Part shown: positions 1 through 9,109 of the stretch, piece after piece
Numbering within the stretch: the first letter of the stretch is position 1
Layout of the letters: the number at the start of each line of letters is the position of its first letter
DNA from: Shimia thalassica
GTDB lineage: Bacteria > Pseudomonadota > Alphaproteobacteria > Rhodobacterales > Rhodobacteraceae
Assembly: GCF_001458215.1 (NCBI RefSeq)
Contig: NZ_CYTW01000001.1
Location: forward strand, 1,488,001-1,552,000
Reading direction: 5' to 3'
Length of the DNA stretch: 64,000 bases
Notes under the pieces: model-generated
Seen by the model: the letters and a program-made list of their open reading frames with translations, nothing else
Databases searched by the model: none
What the model was told of the DNA's origin: nothing
Position numbers and translations under genes: made by a program

Positions 1-1191
1 TTCGCAGAGGGTTTCTGCCGTGCGCCGCGCCTGTGAGGTTGCCACGAATGGCAGCACGATCAGGAACTCTTCCCCCCCGATCCGCGCGATCAAATCGGTT
101 GAGCGCAAGGCCGCGCGCATTCTGTCCGCCATCTGCCGCAGAACTTCGTCCCCAACAGCGTGCCCATACCTGTCGTTGATCCGTTTGAAATGATCCAGAT
201 CGGCAACCATCACGGCCATGTCACGTTGATCATCGCGGGATTGCGAAATCATGCGCCCCAGCTGGTGCAGGGCATAGCGGCGATTAAACAGCCCTGTCAG
301 CGGATCCGTGACCGCGGCCTGCAATCCGTCGTGGACCGTGCGGTCCAGCTTTTCGCGCAGGCGTTTCTGTTTGATAATCGTTGCCAGCCTCAGGGCCATC
401 TCTTCGGCGTCAAAACCGTGAGCCATGATCGCATTGGCGCCCAGATCCAATGCGTCGATCAAAGACCGGTCGCAGCGGTTTTGAAGAACAACAAGAACAC
501 CACAGTGACGATTGCCGGTATGGGCGCGAATTTCGGCCAGAAAGCGCAGGCCCTCATCAGGGCAATCGTGATCAATTGCGATCACAAAGGCATCCGCAAC
601 CGTCGCATTCGGTGCCTCTTTCAAAGCGGATTTTGGCGAATAATGCTGCATCGCATAGGGTACCAGGGGTTTCAGACGCGACCGCCAGCGCAGCCCCAGA
701 GATCCGTCTTGAGATACAAAGATCACCTGTGCCCTGCGTTCGAATTCGGGGCGTGCCTGTTCGGAAAATCCCAAGGCACGGGTGGTGCGTTCCCGCAGGC
801 GCAACTCTTCCGAGGCTTCGCGTGCACGCAAAATCGCCCGTATGCGGGCGTTCAGTTCCTGATCGTGGATGGGTTTTTGCAAGATGTCTTCGGCGCCCGC
901 AGAGAGCGCAGTCAGGCGCAGAGACCGCGTCATTTCTGATGTCAGGACAAGGATCGGAATAGGCAGGCCGGGGCGGATACGTGCCAGCGTCCTGCATTGT
1001 TCAATACCCCCGCCGTCCGAGCAGTTTTCAGCGCATAGAACAATCAGGTCCGGCGGGTCCTGCCGGATGTGGGATATGGCGTCCTTCAACGTGCAAGCCT
1101 GGCTGACGCTATAAAAAGCGCTGGAAAGCTTGACCTTTAGCACGATCCGATTGGTCGGGACGCTGTCGAGGACCAGAATTTTTCCGGGCAT
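1..1191 (-). CDS. pleD: PleD-type receiver/GGDEF diguanylate cyclase (3' end outside window)
   Basis: Makes c-di-GMP from two GTP in the cytoplasm. The ATG at 1189-1191 opens a frame that is still open at the window edge, so about 397 residues of an expected ~455 are visible. The order is a receiver-like domain (about 1-120), a second receiver-like region (about 150-270) and a GGDEF domain from about 285. GGEEF is at residues 372-376, with the RxxD product-inhibition site RSTD at 363-366. The first receiver is unusual: position 53, the phospho-acceptor Asp of Caulobacter PleD, is Cys (context LIVLCAEN), and the acidic pair at the pocket reads D9-S10. The KPI lysine is kept. The cyclase should be active, but classical phosphorylation control of receiver 1 looks lost. 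It is transcribed divergently from the small gene at 1273. Confidence 0.9.
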   Translation of the reverse strand, partial: MPGKILVLDSVPTNRIVLKVKLSSAFYSVSQACTLKDAISHIRQDPPDLIVLCAENCSDGGGIEQCRTLARIRPGLPIPILVLTSEMTRSLRLTALSAGAEDILQKPIHDQELNARIRAILRAREASEELRLRERTTRALGFSEQARPEFERRAQVIFVSQDGSLGLRWRSRLKPLVPYAMQHYSPKSALKEAPNATVADAFVIAIDHDCPDEGLRFLAEIRAHTGNRHCGVLVVLQNRCDRSLIDALDLGANAIMAHGFDAEEMALRLATIIKQKRLREKLDRTVHDGLQAAVTDPLTGLFNRRYALHQLGRMISQSRDDQRDMAVMVADLDHFKRINDRYGHAVGDEVLRQMADRMRAALRSTDLIARIGGEEFLIVLPFVATSQARRTAETLCE

Positions 1192-1272
1192 TGGGATACC
1201 TCGGCGCTTGCCATTGGGTTGATTCAATTTGTATGCGCATTGGTTAAGAAATGATTTCGAAAGTGATGAAAA

Positions 1273-1557
1273 ATGTCTCTATCGCAAGATGCCGCCGAAA
1301 CATTGGCCCTCAAGGCCCTGGCGTGGCTGGTGAACAATGACGAGTTGATGCCTGTCTTTATGGGGGCGACCGGCGCGTCTGTTGACGACCTCAAGGCGCG
1401 GGCAGGCGAGACAGAGTTTCTGGCATCTGTTCTGGGCTTTCTGACCATGGACGACGCTTGGGTCGTCAGCTTTTGCGATGCGATTGGCGAAGACTACACC
1501 ACACCGATGATGGCACATCAGGTCCTGATGGGAGAGGCCGGACGCCACTGGACCTGA
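1273..1557 (+). CDS. DUF3572 family protein
   Basis: A 94-residue acidic, mostly helical protein without signal peptide or membrane segment. Its composition and spacing, for example the LGFLTMDDAWVVSFCDAIG stretch near the middle, match the DUF3572 family of alphaproteobacteria. The function of that family is unknown. It lies 81 bp from, and divergent to, the pleD-like gene, an arrangement I recall as common in this order, so a shared promoter region is likely. No catalytic motif is visible. Confidence 0.75.
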   Translation: MSLSQDAAETLALKALAWLVNNDELMPVFMGATGASVDDLKARAGETEFLASVLGFLTMDDAWVVSFCDAIGEDYTTPMMAHQVLMGEAGRHWT

Positions 1558-1651
1558 GGACCGCGTGACATGGAACTGTCATGCACTTGTGTCAGAGGGC
1601 GCAAACCGGCACTGTGCCGATACCATTAAAAAACGAAATTTGAGGTGAAGC

Positions 1652-2344
1652 ATGCGGGTGGATGGATTGTTGTTCGACAAGGACGGCACGCTCTTTGATT
1701 TCGGGGCGACGTGGAACACGTGGGCCGCCCATATGATCCGGTCACATGCCGGAGAGGATGACGCTCTGGCCTATAAGATCGCCGATGAGATGGATTACGA
1801 TCTTGATGCGGGTACCTTTCTGCCGCACAGCCTTATTATTGCGGGGACAAACCGCGATGCAGCCGAGGCTGTGGCACGGGCGTTGCCGGACGCCGATGTG
1901 GAGGCCTTGGAAAACCAGTTGATGCTGGCCGCGTCCCGGGCGCCTTTGGTGCCGGCTGTGCCGCTTGCGCCCTATCTTGACGGGTTGGCCCAAAAGGGGC
2001 TGCGCCTTGGGGTGATGACCAACGACACCGAATACGCAGCGCGGGCGCATTTGAACAGCGCTGGCGTGGCCGAGAAGTTTGACTTTATCGCCGGCTTTGA
2101 CAGCGGATACGGGGCGAAGCCGGATCCTGATCCTCTTTTGGCATTTGCAGACCAGATGAAGCTGTCACCGAAACGCGTGGCGATGGTAGGCGACAGCACC
2201 CATGATCTTGTGGCGGGACGGGCCGCAGGCATGCAGACGATTGCGGTGCTCACAGGGATGGCAACGGCCGAAGAGCTGCTACCGTTTGCGGACGCGGTTT
2301 TTGCCAATATCGGTCACATAACGGATTGGGTCAGCGCAGGTTAA
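1652..2344 (+). CDS. HAD-family hydrolase (phosphoglycolate phosphatase-like)
   Basis: A 230-residue haloacid-dehalogenase-fold phosphatase, probably acting on a small phosphorylated metabolite. Motif I is FDKDGTLFDFG, with nucleophile Asp9 and general acid Asp11. Motif II is the MTND region, and the C-terminal acidic motif is MVGDSTHDLVAG. A helical cap lies between motifs I and II, as in Gph-type enzymes. The start is supported by GAGGTGA just upstream of the ATG. It is probably a single-gene unit, since a hairpin terminator follows. The substrate cannot be read from sequence, and phosphoglycolate is only a family-based guess. Confidence 0.85.
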   Translation: MRVDGLLFDKDGTLFDFGATWNTWAAHMIRSHAGEDDALAYKIADEMDYDLDAGTFLPHSLIIAGTNRDAAEAVARALPDADVEALENQLMLAASRAPLVPAVPLAPYLDGLAQKGLRLGVMTNDTEYAARAHLNSAGVAEKFDFIAGFDSGYGAKPDPDPLLAFADQMKLSPKRVAMVGDSTHDLVAGRAAGMQTIAVLTGMATAEELLPFADAVFANIGHITDWVSAG

Positions 2345-2391
2345 ATCCCGCGAGTGGGCACTCTGACGACTGACTTTTGAACGGAATTTGC

Positions 2392-2415
2392 AAGGCGCGC
2401 CTGATGGTGCGCCTT
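2392..2415 (+). terminator. Rho-independent terminator after the HAD gene
   Basis: Stem AAGGCGC/GCGCCTT with a 10-base loop, followed by TTCTTTT. It lies about 50 bases after the HAD stop codon. Confidence 0.7.
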
Positions 2416-2548
2416 TTCTTTTGGCACGTGTATTTGTCTGCATCCTTCATGCGTTCATCCAAAAGCGACAGACTTTGTCGCAGAGTGTCAACTTGTCGCC
2501 GAAACTGTGGTGTTTGCTCAAACCGAACGCGAGCGGAAGGAGACCGGT

Positions 2549-4111
2549 ATGAGCGACACAGGTGGACGCAGACGGCGCGGCGGTGGCCGCGCGGGCAATT
2601 CGGCACGACGCAGCAGCGCAGGCGCGATAGAGCAAATGCCATGGCGGCTTCCTGTCAATACCGACAGGCCGACAGAACCGCTGCGAGAAGAGGGTGTAAA
2701 TGCGATCCACGATGGCGCGATGCGTATCCTCGAAGAAATCGGTATCGAGTTTTACAATGAAGAAGCCAAAAGCCTTCTGAAAGAGGCTGGGTGCACCGTT
2801 GACGGTGACAACGTCCGCATGGGGCGTGATTTCGTGATGGAAATGGTGGGCAAGGCCCCGTCAAGCTGGACCATGACCCCGAGAAATCCGGATCATAAGC
2901 TGGTGATGGGGGACAACCATATTCTGTTTGGCAATGTATCGTCGCCACCAAATTACTGGGACATGGAAATTGGGCGCAAAGTGCCCGGCACGCGCGAAAT
3001 GTGCGCCAACATGTTCAAGCTGTCGCAATACTTCAACTGTATCCACTTTGTCGGTGGCTATCCTGTGGAGCCACAGGACATTCACGCCAGCGTCCGGCAT
3101 CTGGACGTGCTGTATGACAAGCTGACCCTGACCGATAAAGTTGCGCATACCTATTCTTTGGGAAAGGAACGGGTTGAAGACGTGATGGAGATGGTTCGGA
3201 TCTCGGGCGGATGGACGGACGAGGAATTCGAAGCCGGCCCGAAGATGTACACCAATATCAATTCGACGTCGCCTCTCAAACATGACGAACCCATGATGGA
3301 TGGTTGGATCCGGCTTGCACGGCGCAATCAGGGGCTTGTCGTGACGCCCTTTACCTTGGCGGGTGCGATGGCACCGGTCACAATGGCGGGCGCTGTGGCG
3401 CAGTCATTGGCCGAAGGGTTGTGTGCCGTGGCACTGGCACAGTGGATCAGACCCGGCGCAGCCTGTGCCATCGGGACCTTTACCTCAAACGTCGATATGA
3501 AGTCAGGTGCACCGGCCTTTGGCACGCCAGAGTACATGCGGGCCACCCAGATGACGGGGCAAATGGCGCGGTTCTACGGGCTTCCCATGCGGGCAAGCGG
3601 CGTGTGTGCGGCCAATGTGCCTGACGGGCAGGCGATGTGGGAAACCTCGAACAGCCTGTGGTCCGCGGTGCAGTCGGGGGCCAATATGGTCTATCACGCC
3701 GCGGGTTGGCTGGAAGGCGGGCTGATCGCGTCCCCGGAAAAGTTTGTCATGGACTGCGAAGTGTTGCAGATGATCCAACGCTACATGGAGCCCGCTTTGA
3801 CCGCGACAGGGCCGGACGATATTGCCTTGGATGCGATCAAGGACGTCGGCAACGCAGGCCACTTTTTTGGCATCCAGCACACGCAGGATCGTTACACCAC
3901 CGCGTTTTATCAGCCGTTTGTCTCGGACTGGCGCAACTTTGAAGCGTGGGAAGAGGCGGGCGCGGTCTGGACGCCGGAGCGGGCGCATCACATCTACAAG
4001 GAAATCATCAACAGTTTTGAAGCGCCACCAATGGACGAAGCCATTCGCGAAGAGCTGGCTGACTTTGTGGCACGTCGCAAAGCCGAGGGCGGGGCACCGA
4101 CAGACTTTTGA
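2549..4111 (+). CDS. Trimethylamine methyltransferase (MttB) family protein, non-pyrrolysine type
   Basis: A 520-residue member of the MttB superfamily, whose characterised members transfer a methyl group from a quaternary or tertiary methylamine to a corrinoid protein. The chosen start is the ATG at 2549, preceded by GGAAGGAG; an upstream in-frame ATG at 2507 has no comparable site. The N-terminus is Gly/Arg-rich and low complexity (about residues 5-25), then the TIM-barrel-like region follows. There is no in-frame stop, so this is not a pyrrolysine enzyme like archaeal MttB. Known non-Pyl homologues include glycine betaine methyltransferases. No corrinoid protein gene is adjacent, so substrate and methyl acceptor remain open. 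Confidence 0.88.
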   Translation: MSDTGGRRRRGGGRAGNSARRSSAGAIEQMPWRLPVNTDRPTEPLREEGVNAIHDGAMRILEEIGIEFYNEEAKSLLKEAGCTVDGDNVRMGRDFVMEMVGKAPSSWTMTPRNPDHKLVMGDNHILFGNVSSPPNYWDMEIGRKVPGTREMCANMFKLSQYFNCIHFVGGYPVEPQDIHASVRHLDVLYDKLTLTDKVAHTYSLGKERVEDVMEMVRISGGWTDEEFEAGPKMYTNINSTSPLKHDEPMMDGWIRLARRNQGLVVTPFTLAGAMAPVTMAGAVAQSLAEGLCAVALAQWIRPGAACAIGTFTSNVDMKSGAPAFGTPEYMRATQMTGQMARFYGLPMRASGVCAANVPDGQAMWETSNSLWSAVQSGANMVYHAAGWLEGGLIASPEKFVMDCEVLQMIQRYMEPALTATGPDDIALDAIKDVGNAGHFFGIQHTQDRYTTAFYQPFVSDWRNFEAWEEAGAVWTPERAHHIYKEIINSFEAPPMDEAIREELADFVARRKAEGGAPTDF

Positions 4112-4131
4112 GACCCTCTCTGGACTGAAAC

Positions 4132-4157
4132 AAAGGCGCCCCCATCGGGGCGCCTTT
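4132..4157 (+). terminator. Rho-independent terminator after the MttB-family gene
   Basis: An 11-bp perfect stem (AAAGGCGCCCC paired with GGGGCGCCTTT) with a CATC loop and one more T. It starts 20 bases after the stop codon. Confidence 0.85.
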
Positions 4158-4277
4158 TGTGTTTGCGGACCGCATTTGTCGATCTCCAATTGTATTTTGC
4201 CAGATCAAATTGATCGGTTTGCCCTGTAAACTCTGCACAATCCTGCTTACATTCCAGACAAGTAGACGGGGACACTC

Positions 4278-6038
4278 ATGACGACTCAAGATGCGCAAGT
4301 GACCAGCGGTCGCGCCACAATGGCAGTTGTTGGCGGCATGACCGGACTGGCGATCTGGGCAATGTTTGACATCTTGCCGGACATCCTGACCAATCCGCAT
4401 CTGTTTGCCACGGTGCTGGCGATGGGGTGCGGGTTTGTTGCGGTGATGCTGGCGATTGTTGGGCCTGTCCAGATCCCGCGTGCCGCCATGGGGGCAGCAG
4501 CGTTGTCGATTCCGGCCGCCATGATGCTCGGTTGGGGCAGTCTGCGGTTCGAGACCGCCGAAACCTTGTGGGAAGACAGTTTACTTATTCAGGCATGGGG
4601 ATTGTTCCTGTTTATCGGGACGCCGTTTGCAGCCGCCTATGTGAGCGACAAGACTTACTGGCGCAAATACGAAAAACTGTTTGATTATTCTTGGGCGATT
4701 GTCGTGCGTTACACGGCGGCGTGGATGTTTGTCGGGGCCTTCTGGCTGCTCGTTTTTCTGTCGAATGCCTTGCTGAATATCGTCGGGATCTCGGCAATCG
4801 AGACAATCCTGGATTATGATCCTGTACCGTATGTTCTGACCGGCGCCGTCTTGGGGGTGGCTTTGATGGTCGGCTACGAAATGCGCGATTATCTTTCTGC
4901 ATATCTGGTTTTGCATCTGTTGCGTCTTTTGACGCCCGCGATGCTGGCTGTTGTTGTTATTTTTGTTGGCGCCCTTCCGTTTCAGGACCCCAATGCCCTT
5001 TTTGGCGGGTTGTCACCTGCGGGGACATTGCTGGCCGTTGTGGCGGGCGCGGTGTCGCTGATCAGTGTGTCGATCGACAAAAACGAAAGCGAAGCCGTTT
5101 CAAACCGGTTGATGCGGCTGTCCACAGAGGGGCTGGCGCTGTTGTTGCCGGTCTTGGCCGGCTTGATTGTCTATTCCGTTTGGTTGCGGGTCGCACAACA
5201 CGGCTGGACACCAGCCAGGCTGGCCTCGGCGGTATTGGGGCTGTTTGCCGTGGCCTATGGTGTTTTTTATGTCTTGGCGGTGTTGCGTCGCAAACAGTGG
5301 ATGGCCCGCATTCGCAAAGCCAATATGGTGATTGCGCTTGCGATGATGGTGGCCTGTTTGATCTGGATGTCACCGGTCCTCGATGCCCAGCGGATTGCGA
5401 CGAACAGTCAGGTTTCACGCTATCTTGACGGCAAATCACGACCTCAGGACGTGCCCATCTGGGAAATGGTGCATGAATGGGGGCTTGCTGGCGCTGCGGG
5501 GGCTGCGCAGTTGCGGGCGCTTGAAGGCGAGGAACATGCAGAACTGCGGGAAGCGGTTGGTTTTGCGAGTTCAACCGGCAAACGTTATATCTTTGAACGC
5601 AAAAGCGAAGATGTCCTGCGTGAAGACCGTGTCGGACGGTTGGTCGAGGTGATCACGCTTGTGGCCGAAGGGGTTGAGCTTGACCGCGAGTTGTTGACCA
5701 ACCTGCCGGATTTCCGGTTGCAGGATTGGCTGGTGTCCTGTGAACGCGAGCATGATCCGGGATGCGTGTTGGTCCTCGGGGAATTTGATCCCGCCTCGGA
5801 TGGGCAAGAGGGCATGATCTTTTTGCCCGGAAGTGGCGAAGGCTATGAGGCCGTGAGTGTCGCCGTCCGTTTTGGTGCGCTTGAGGCCGCAGGACCCATT
5901 CGGGACGGGACAACCGGTGCGCCGGTGCGGCTGTCACAGGATCAGGTCAATCAGGTTTTGGCCGGTGATTTCCGCCTTGCCCCAAGCCGGCGCAAGGCGC
6001 TTTGGCTGGGGGATATCGAACTGCTTCCGCAAAATTGA
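4278..6038 (+). CDS. DUF4153 domain-containing integral membrane protein
   Basis: A 586-residue protein. The first ~370 residues hold about ten hydrophobic helices separated by short loops, and the last ~200 residues are soluble and hydrophilic. The helix pattern and the motif YWRKYEKLFDYSW between helices match the DUF4153 family. Function is unknown. The gene stands alone after a strong terminator and precedes the H-NOX/cyclase pair by 65 bp. A role as transporter or membrane-bound regulator cannot be decided from sequence. Confidence 0.8.
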   Translation: MTTQDAQVTSGRATMAVVGGMTGLAIWAMFDILPDILTNPHLFATVLAMGCGFVAVMLAIVGPVQIPRAAMGAAALSIPAAMMLGWGSLRFETAETLWEDSLLIQAWGLFLFIGTPFAAAYVSDKTYWRKYEKLFDYSWAIVVRYTAAWMFVGAFWLLVFLSNALLNIVGISAIETILDYDPVPYVLTGAVLGVALMVGYEMRDYLSAYLVLHLLRLLTPAMLAVVVIFVGALPFQDPNALFGGLSPAGTLLAVVAGAVSLISVSIDKNESEAVSNRLMRLSTEGLALLLPVLAGLIVYSVWLRVAQHGWTPARLASAVLGLFAVAYGVFYVLAVLRRKQWMARIRKANMVIALAMMVACLIWMSPVLDAQRIATNSQVSRYLDGKSRPQDVPIWEMVHEWGLAGAAGAAQLRALEGEEHAELREAVGFASSTGKRYIFERKSEDVLREDRVGRLVEVITLVAEGVELDRELLTNLPDFRLQDWLVSCEREHDPGCVLVLGEFDPASDGQEGMIFLPGSGEGYEAVSVAVRFGALEAAGPIRDGTTGAPVRLSQDQVNQVLAGDFRLAPSRRKALWLGDIELLPQN

Positions 6039-6103
6039 AGATATTGGGAAAATCTTAAACCTCGTCTTGGCATAGTCATTCCGGCAACGAACGGAACGAC
6101 GTT

Positions 6104-6697
6104 ATGCATGGTTTGATAAACAGGGCAATTCAGTCATTTGTCTGCGATACCTACGGGCGTGCGCGGTGGCGGGACGTCACCCGCAAGGCGGATCTCGAAT
6201 TTACAGAATTTGAGGCGATGCTGCAGTATGACGATGCCTTGACCGAGGCGGTTCTGACCGCTTCTGAACAGGTTTTGGGCGTGCCCCGCGAAACGGTGCT
6301 TGAGGATATTGGAACCTATCTGGTGTCCCATCCCAATGTCGAGGCGTTGCGGCGTTTGCTGCGGTTTGGCGGTGAGACCTTTGTTGAATTCCTGCATTCT
6401 CTGGATGAGTTACCGGATCGGGCGCGTCTTGCGGTGGATGACCTGCATTTGCCGCAGATGGAGCTTCAGGAACACAGTTATTCCTGTTTCAGTCTTGTTT
6501 GCACCTATCCCAAACCGGGGTTCGGACATGTAATGATGGGGGTCCTGCGGACCTTGGCGGATGATTACGGGGCCTTGGTGTTTCTTGAATATCGCGAGCA
6601 AAATCCCGGTCGCGGGGCGGAAATCGTCGATGTCACCCTGTTCGAAAGCGCCTTTGCAGAAGGGCGCAGCTTTGAACTGGGGCCCGCTGCCGGATAG
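6104..6697 (+). CDS. H-NOX (HNOB) family protein lacking canonical heme-binding residues
   Basis: A 197-residue protein with the H-NOX fold signature: MHGLINRAIQ at the N-terminus, QYDDALTEAV at 41-50 and a C-terminal alpha/beta region. Canonical H-NOX proteins bind heme through a proximal His and hold the propionates with YxSxR. Here the proximal position in the FLHSLDELP segment is Pro104, and the YxSxR position reads C133-T-Y135-P-K137. Other histidines nearby (H98, H115, H124) could in principle substitute, but none aligns. The gene ends 6 bp before a HNOBA-GGDEF cyclase gene, the usual NO-sensing pairing, so it probably controls that cyclase. The signal may not be heme-bound NO. Confidence 0.85.
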   Translation: MHGLINRAIQSFVCDTYGRARWRDVTRKADLEFTEFEAMLQYDDALTEAVLTASEQVLGVPRETVLEDIGTYLVSHPNVEALRRLLRFGGETFVEFLHSLDELPDRARLAVDDLHLPQMELQEHSYSCFSLVCTYPKPGFGHVMMGVLRTLADDYGALVFLEYREQNPGRGAEIVDVTLFESAFAEGRSFELGPAAG

Positions 6698-6703
6698 GAA
6701 ATC

Positions 6704-7747
6704 ATGCCAAGAATTCAAGAGATATGCGACATGCTCGAGGCGTTTTGCCCGATGCACGTGGTGCTGGACAAGACCGGGCACATCAAACACGCAGGGCCAA
6801 CTTTGCGAAAGCTGATGCCGGATGAAACTGTTGTCGGCAAGCGGTTCCTTGAAGTTTTTGAGCTGATGCGTCCACGTTCGGTGAATACGATGGCACAGTT
6901 GCGTGAGGTTTCTGGGCAACGATTGCGGGTTCGCAAACGATGCGCCCCACAGACGATCCTGAAGGGGGGGCTGGTCAACATTGAAACCGAAGAGGTGTCG
7001 GTGATTAACCTGTCTTTCGGGTTTTCGGTCATGGAGGGCGTGCGGGATTACGCGCTGACCAGCGCCGATTTTGCCGCGACGGATTTAACAATCGAGATGT
7101 TGTACCTGATCGAGGCCAAATCTGCCGCGATGGAAGCGTCGCGCAAATTGAACCAGCGCCTGCAAGGCGCGATGATCGCCGCAGAAGAACAGGCCTTTAC
7201 GGATACGCTAACGGGGCTGAAGAACCGCAGGGCGCTTGATATGATCCTTGCACGATGGCTTGAATCCGGACGCCCGTTGGTGGTGGCGCAGATGGATTTG
7301 GACTATTTCAAAAGGGTGAACGACACCTTCGGCCATGCCGCAGGGGACCATGTGCTTCAAACCGTGGCGCGCATTCTTGTTGAAGAAACGCGTGAAGGGG
7401 ATTGCGTGGCACGCATCGGCGGGGATGAATTTGTGCTGCTACTGTCGGGGGCACTATCGGACAAAAAGCTGGCTGGCTTTGCAAACCGTGTGATCGCGCG
7501 GATCGAGAAACCGATCCCGTTTAATGCTGACGAATGCAAGATTTCGACATCGCTGGGGTTTGCACCATCCGCGACAACTGCTGGTCTGAGTGCGGAAACC
7601 CTGTTGGTTCAGGCCGATACCGCGCTCTATGATGCAAAAAGGCGGGGGCGTGCACAGCACCGGGTCTATACTCCGGAAATGGACCTTGCCGTGCCTCCGG
7701 AAAAGGGCGACGCCCCTGTGGCTGAACAGTCAGACCCGCCAAATTAG
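6704..7747 (+). CDS. HNOBA-GGDEF diguanylate cyclase, partner of the H-NOX-like protein
   Basis: A 347-residue soluble enzyme making c-di-GMP. Residues ~1-145 resemble the H-NOX-associated (HNOBA) domain, a PAS-like sensor module. A short coiled segment around 145-165 leads into the GGDEF domain (TDTLTGLKNRRAL onward). The catalytic motif GGDEF is at about 239-243, and an inhibitory RxxD site (REGD) lies five residues before it, so product feedback is expected. With 6 bp between the two genes, it should be co-transcribed and perhaps translationally coupled with the H-NOX-like gene. The family model is gas-responsive control of biofilm or motility through c-di-GMP. The cyclase looks active; the nature of its signal is in doubt. 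Confidence 0.9.
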   Translation: MPRIQEICDMLEAFCPMHVVLDKTGHIKHAGPTLRKLMPDETVVGKRFLEVFELMRPRSVNTMAQLREVSGQRLRVRKRCAPQTILKGGLVNIETEEVSVINLSFGFSVMEGVRDYALTSADFAATDLTIEMLYLIEAKSAAMEASRKLNQRLQGAMIAAEEQAFTDTLTGLKNRRALDMILARWLESGRPLVVAQMDLDYFKRVNDTFGHAAGDHVLQTVARILVEETREGDCVARIGGDEFVLLLSGALSDKKLAGFANRVIARIEKPIPFNADECKISTSLGFAPSATTAGLSAETLLVQADTALYDAKRRGRAQHRVYTPEMDLAVPPEKGDAPVAEQSDPPN

Positions 7748-7799
7748 CCTGACGTCTTAAATCTCGTTTCACCGCGATCGCTGAGGCCCGACCAGCCCT

Positions 7800-9029
7800 T
7801 CATTTGAGAGCCGATTTCATCCTCTTTTCCGGAAAACAGGTCGCAGGCTGGCCATTGGCCTCTTGCCAACGCCCGATCGAGCGGCGCGTTTTGAAACCCG
7901 GTAATCCGTCTGCACCGCCGACATCGTGTCCCTGCCGTTCCAAGGCGCGCTGCATTTTGGCGACATCGGACCTGTAGAGCCCGCCAACAGGGGCCCAACC
8001 GGCGGAAAAATCACCGACGTTGTATTGGATGCGGTCTCCGACGTGCCCGACAAAAAGAGCGTATAGATCGCTTTTGTTGTATTCTTTCAGAACATAAAAG
8101 TTGGGGGTCACGACAAAGGCCGGACCGCCGCGTCCTGCGGGCATCAAAAGAAATCCTTCTTTGCGGGCTTCTGCCTTGGGGAACGGCTTTCCTGAAACGC
8201 GAGTGATCCCGAGATTGGCCCAATCGGAGATCCGTTTGCCTTGATCCGGACCTTCCAAGGTACAAGACACGCTGGCCGGAACCCGAACTTCAAAGCCCCA
8301 GTCGCGGCCCTTTTTCCACCCGTGTTTGTTCAGATAGTTTCCAATCGAGGCGATTGTGTCGGCCTCGGATGCCCAGATATCGGCGCGCCCGTTGCCATCG
8401 CCGTCCACCGCATAGGCCAGAACATTCGATGGCATGAACTGTGGTTGTCCCAAGGCACCGGCCCAACTGCTTTTCAGGCGTCCCTTTGGCGCAGAGCGGC
8501 TGTTGACCACTTTCAAAGCTGCGATCAGTTCGTCCGTGAAATAGGGGGCGCGGGTGCTCATGAACGCCTTGGTGCCCAAGACCTCGAACGCGTCATGCGG
8601 GATATTCACACGCCCATACCCGCTTTCGCGTCCCCAGATTGCGAGGATGATCCGGCCCGGCACGCCGGTCTTTCTCTCGGTGCGGGAAAGGGCCTTGGCG
8701 TGACGTTGTGCCATTTGTTTGCCAACGCGGTTGGCGCCCTGCACCGATCCGGCGGAAAAGTATTTTCCGGGCGAGCCGAATTCGGCCTGGCGTTGTTGGC
8801 GGGGACCGCTTTGACTGCTGCCCGGAGGAACAAGGTCGGGCAGTTTCCAGTTCAGGCTTACGCCCTTGAAGGCCGCATTAAACGTAGTGCGCGATACGCC
8901 GGCGGCGCGGGCCTTGGGCCAAAGCGTTTTGTCCAGCCAGCTTTGGAACTGTTGTTCCACCGCCGCTTTGTTCTGTGCGATTGCGGGTGTGACGATGAGA
9001 CAGAAACACAAAAACAGAATACGAAACAT
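7800..9029 (-). CDS. Lytic murein transglycosylase, MltB-like, with C-terminal peptidoglycan-binding domain
   Basis: A 409-residue secreted enzyme that cleaves the glycan strand of peptidoglycan with formation of 1,6-anhydro ends. The signal peptide MFRILFLCFCLIVTPAIA ends with an AIA-type cleavage site. The SLT_2/MltB catalytic domain covers about 25-335, with the catalytic Glu in GRESGYG near residue 134. A PG_binding_1 domain covers about 345-409. There is no lipobox Cys, so it is periplasmic rather than a lipoprotein. It is followed on the same strand order by an L,D-transpeptidase gene upstream, forming a small cell-wall remodelling group. It converges on the cyclase gene with 52 bp between. 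Confidence 0.9.
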   Translation of the reverse strand: MFRILFLCFCLIVTPAIAQNKAAVEQQFQSWLDKTLWPKARAAGVSRTTFNAAFKGVSLNWKLPDLVPPGSSQSGPRQQRQAEFGSPGKYFSAGSVQGANRVGKQMAQRHAKALSRTERKTGVPGRIILAIWGRESGYGRVNIPHDAFEVLGTKAFMSTRAPYFTDELIAALKVVNSRSAPKGRLKSSWAGALGQPQFMPSNVLAYAVDGDGNGRADIWASEADTIASIGNYLNKHGWKKGRDWGFEVRVPASVSCTLEGPDQGKRISDWANLGITRVSGKPFPKAEARKEGFLLMPAGRGGPAFVVTPNFYVLKEYNKSDLYALFVGHVGDRIQYNVGDFSAGWAPVGGLYRSDVAKMQRALERQGHDVGGADGLPGFKTRRSIGRWQEANGQPATCFPEKRMKSALK

Positions 9030-9109
9030 GGGGCGGACGCCTTTGCAAAGCCGTGACAGGATAACGGTATCCTAGCCAAGGAAGCGGCCACGTCACCAGA
9101 GAAAGCGCC

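Noticed and set aside
2549-4111. Pyrrolysine-containing trimethylamine methyltransferase
   Set aside because: No in-frame TAG interrupts the gene, so it cannot be the Pyl type.
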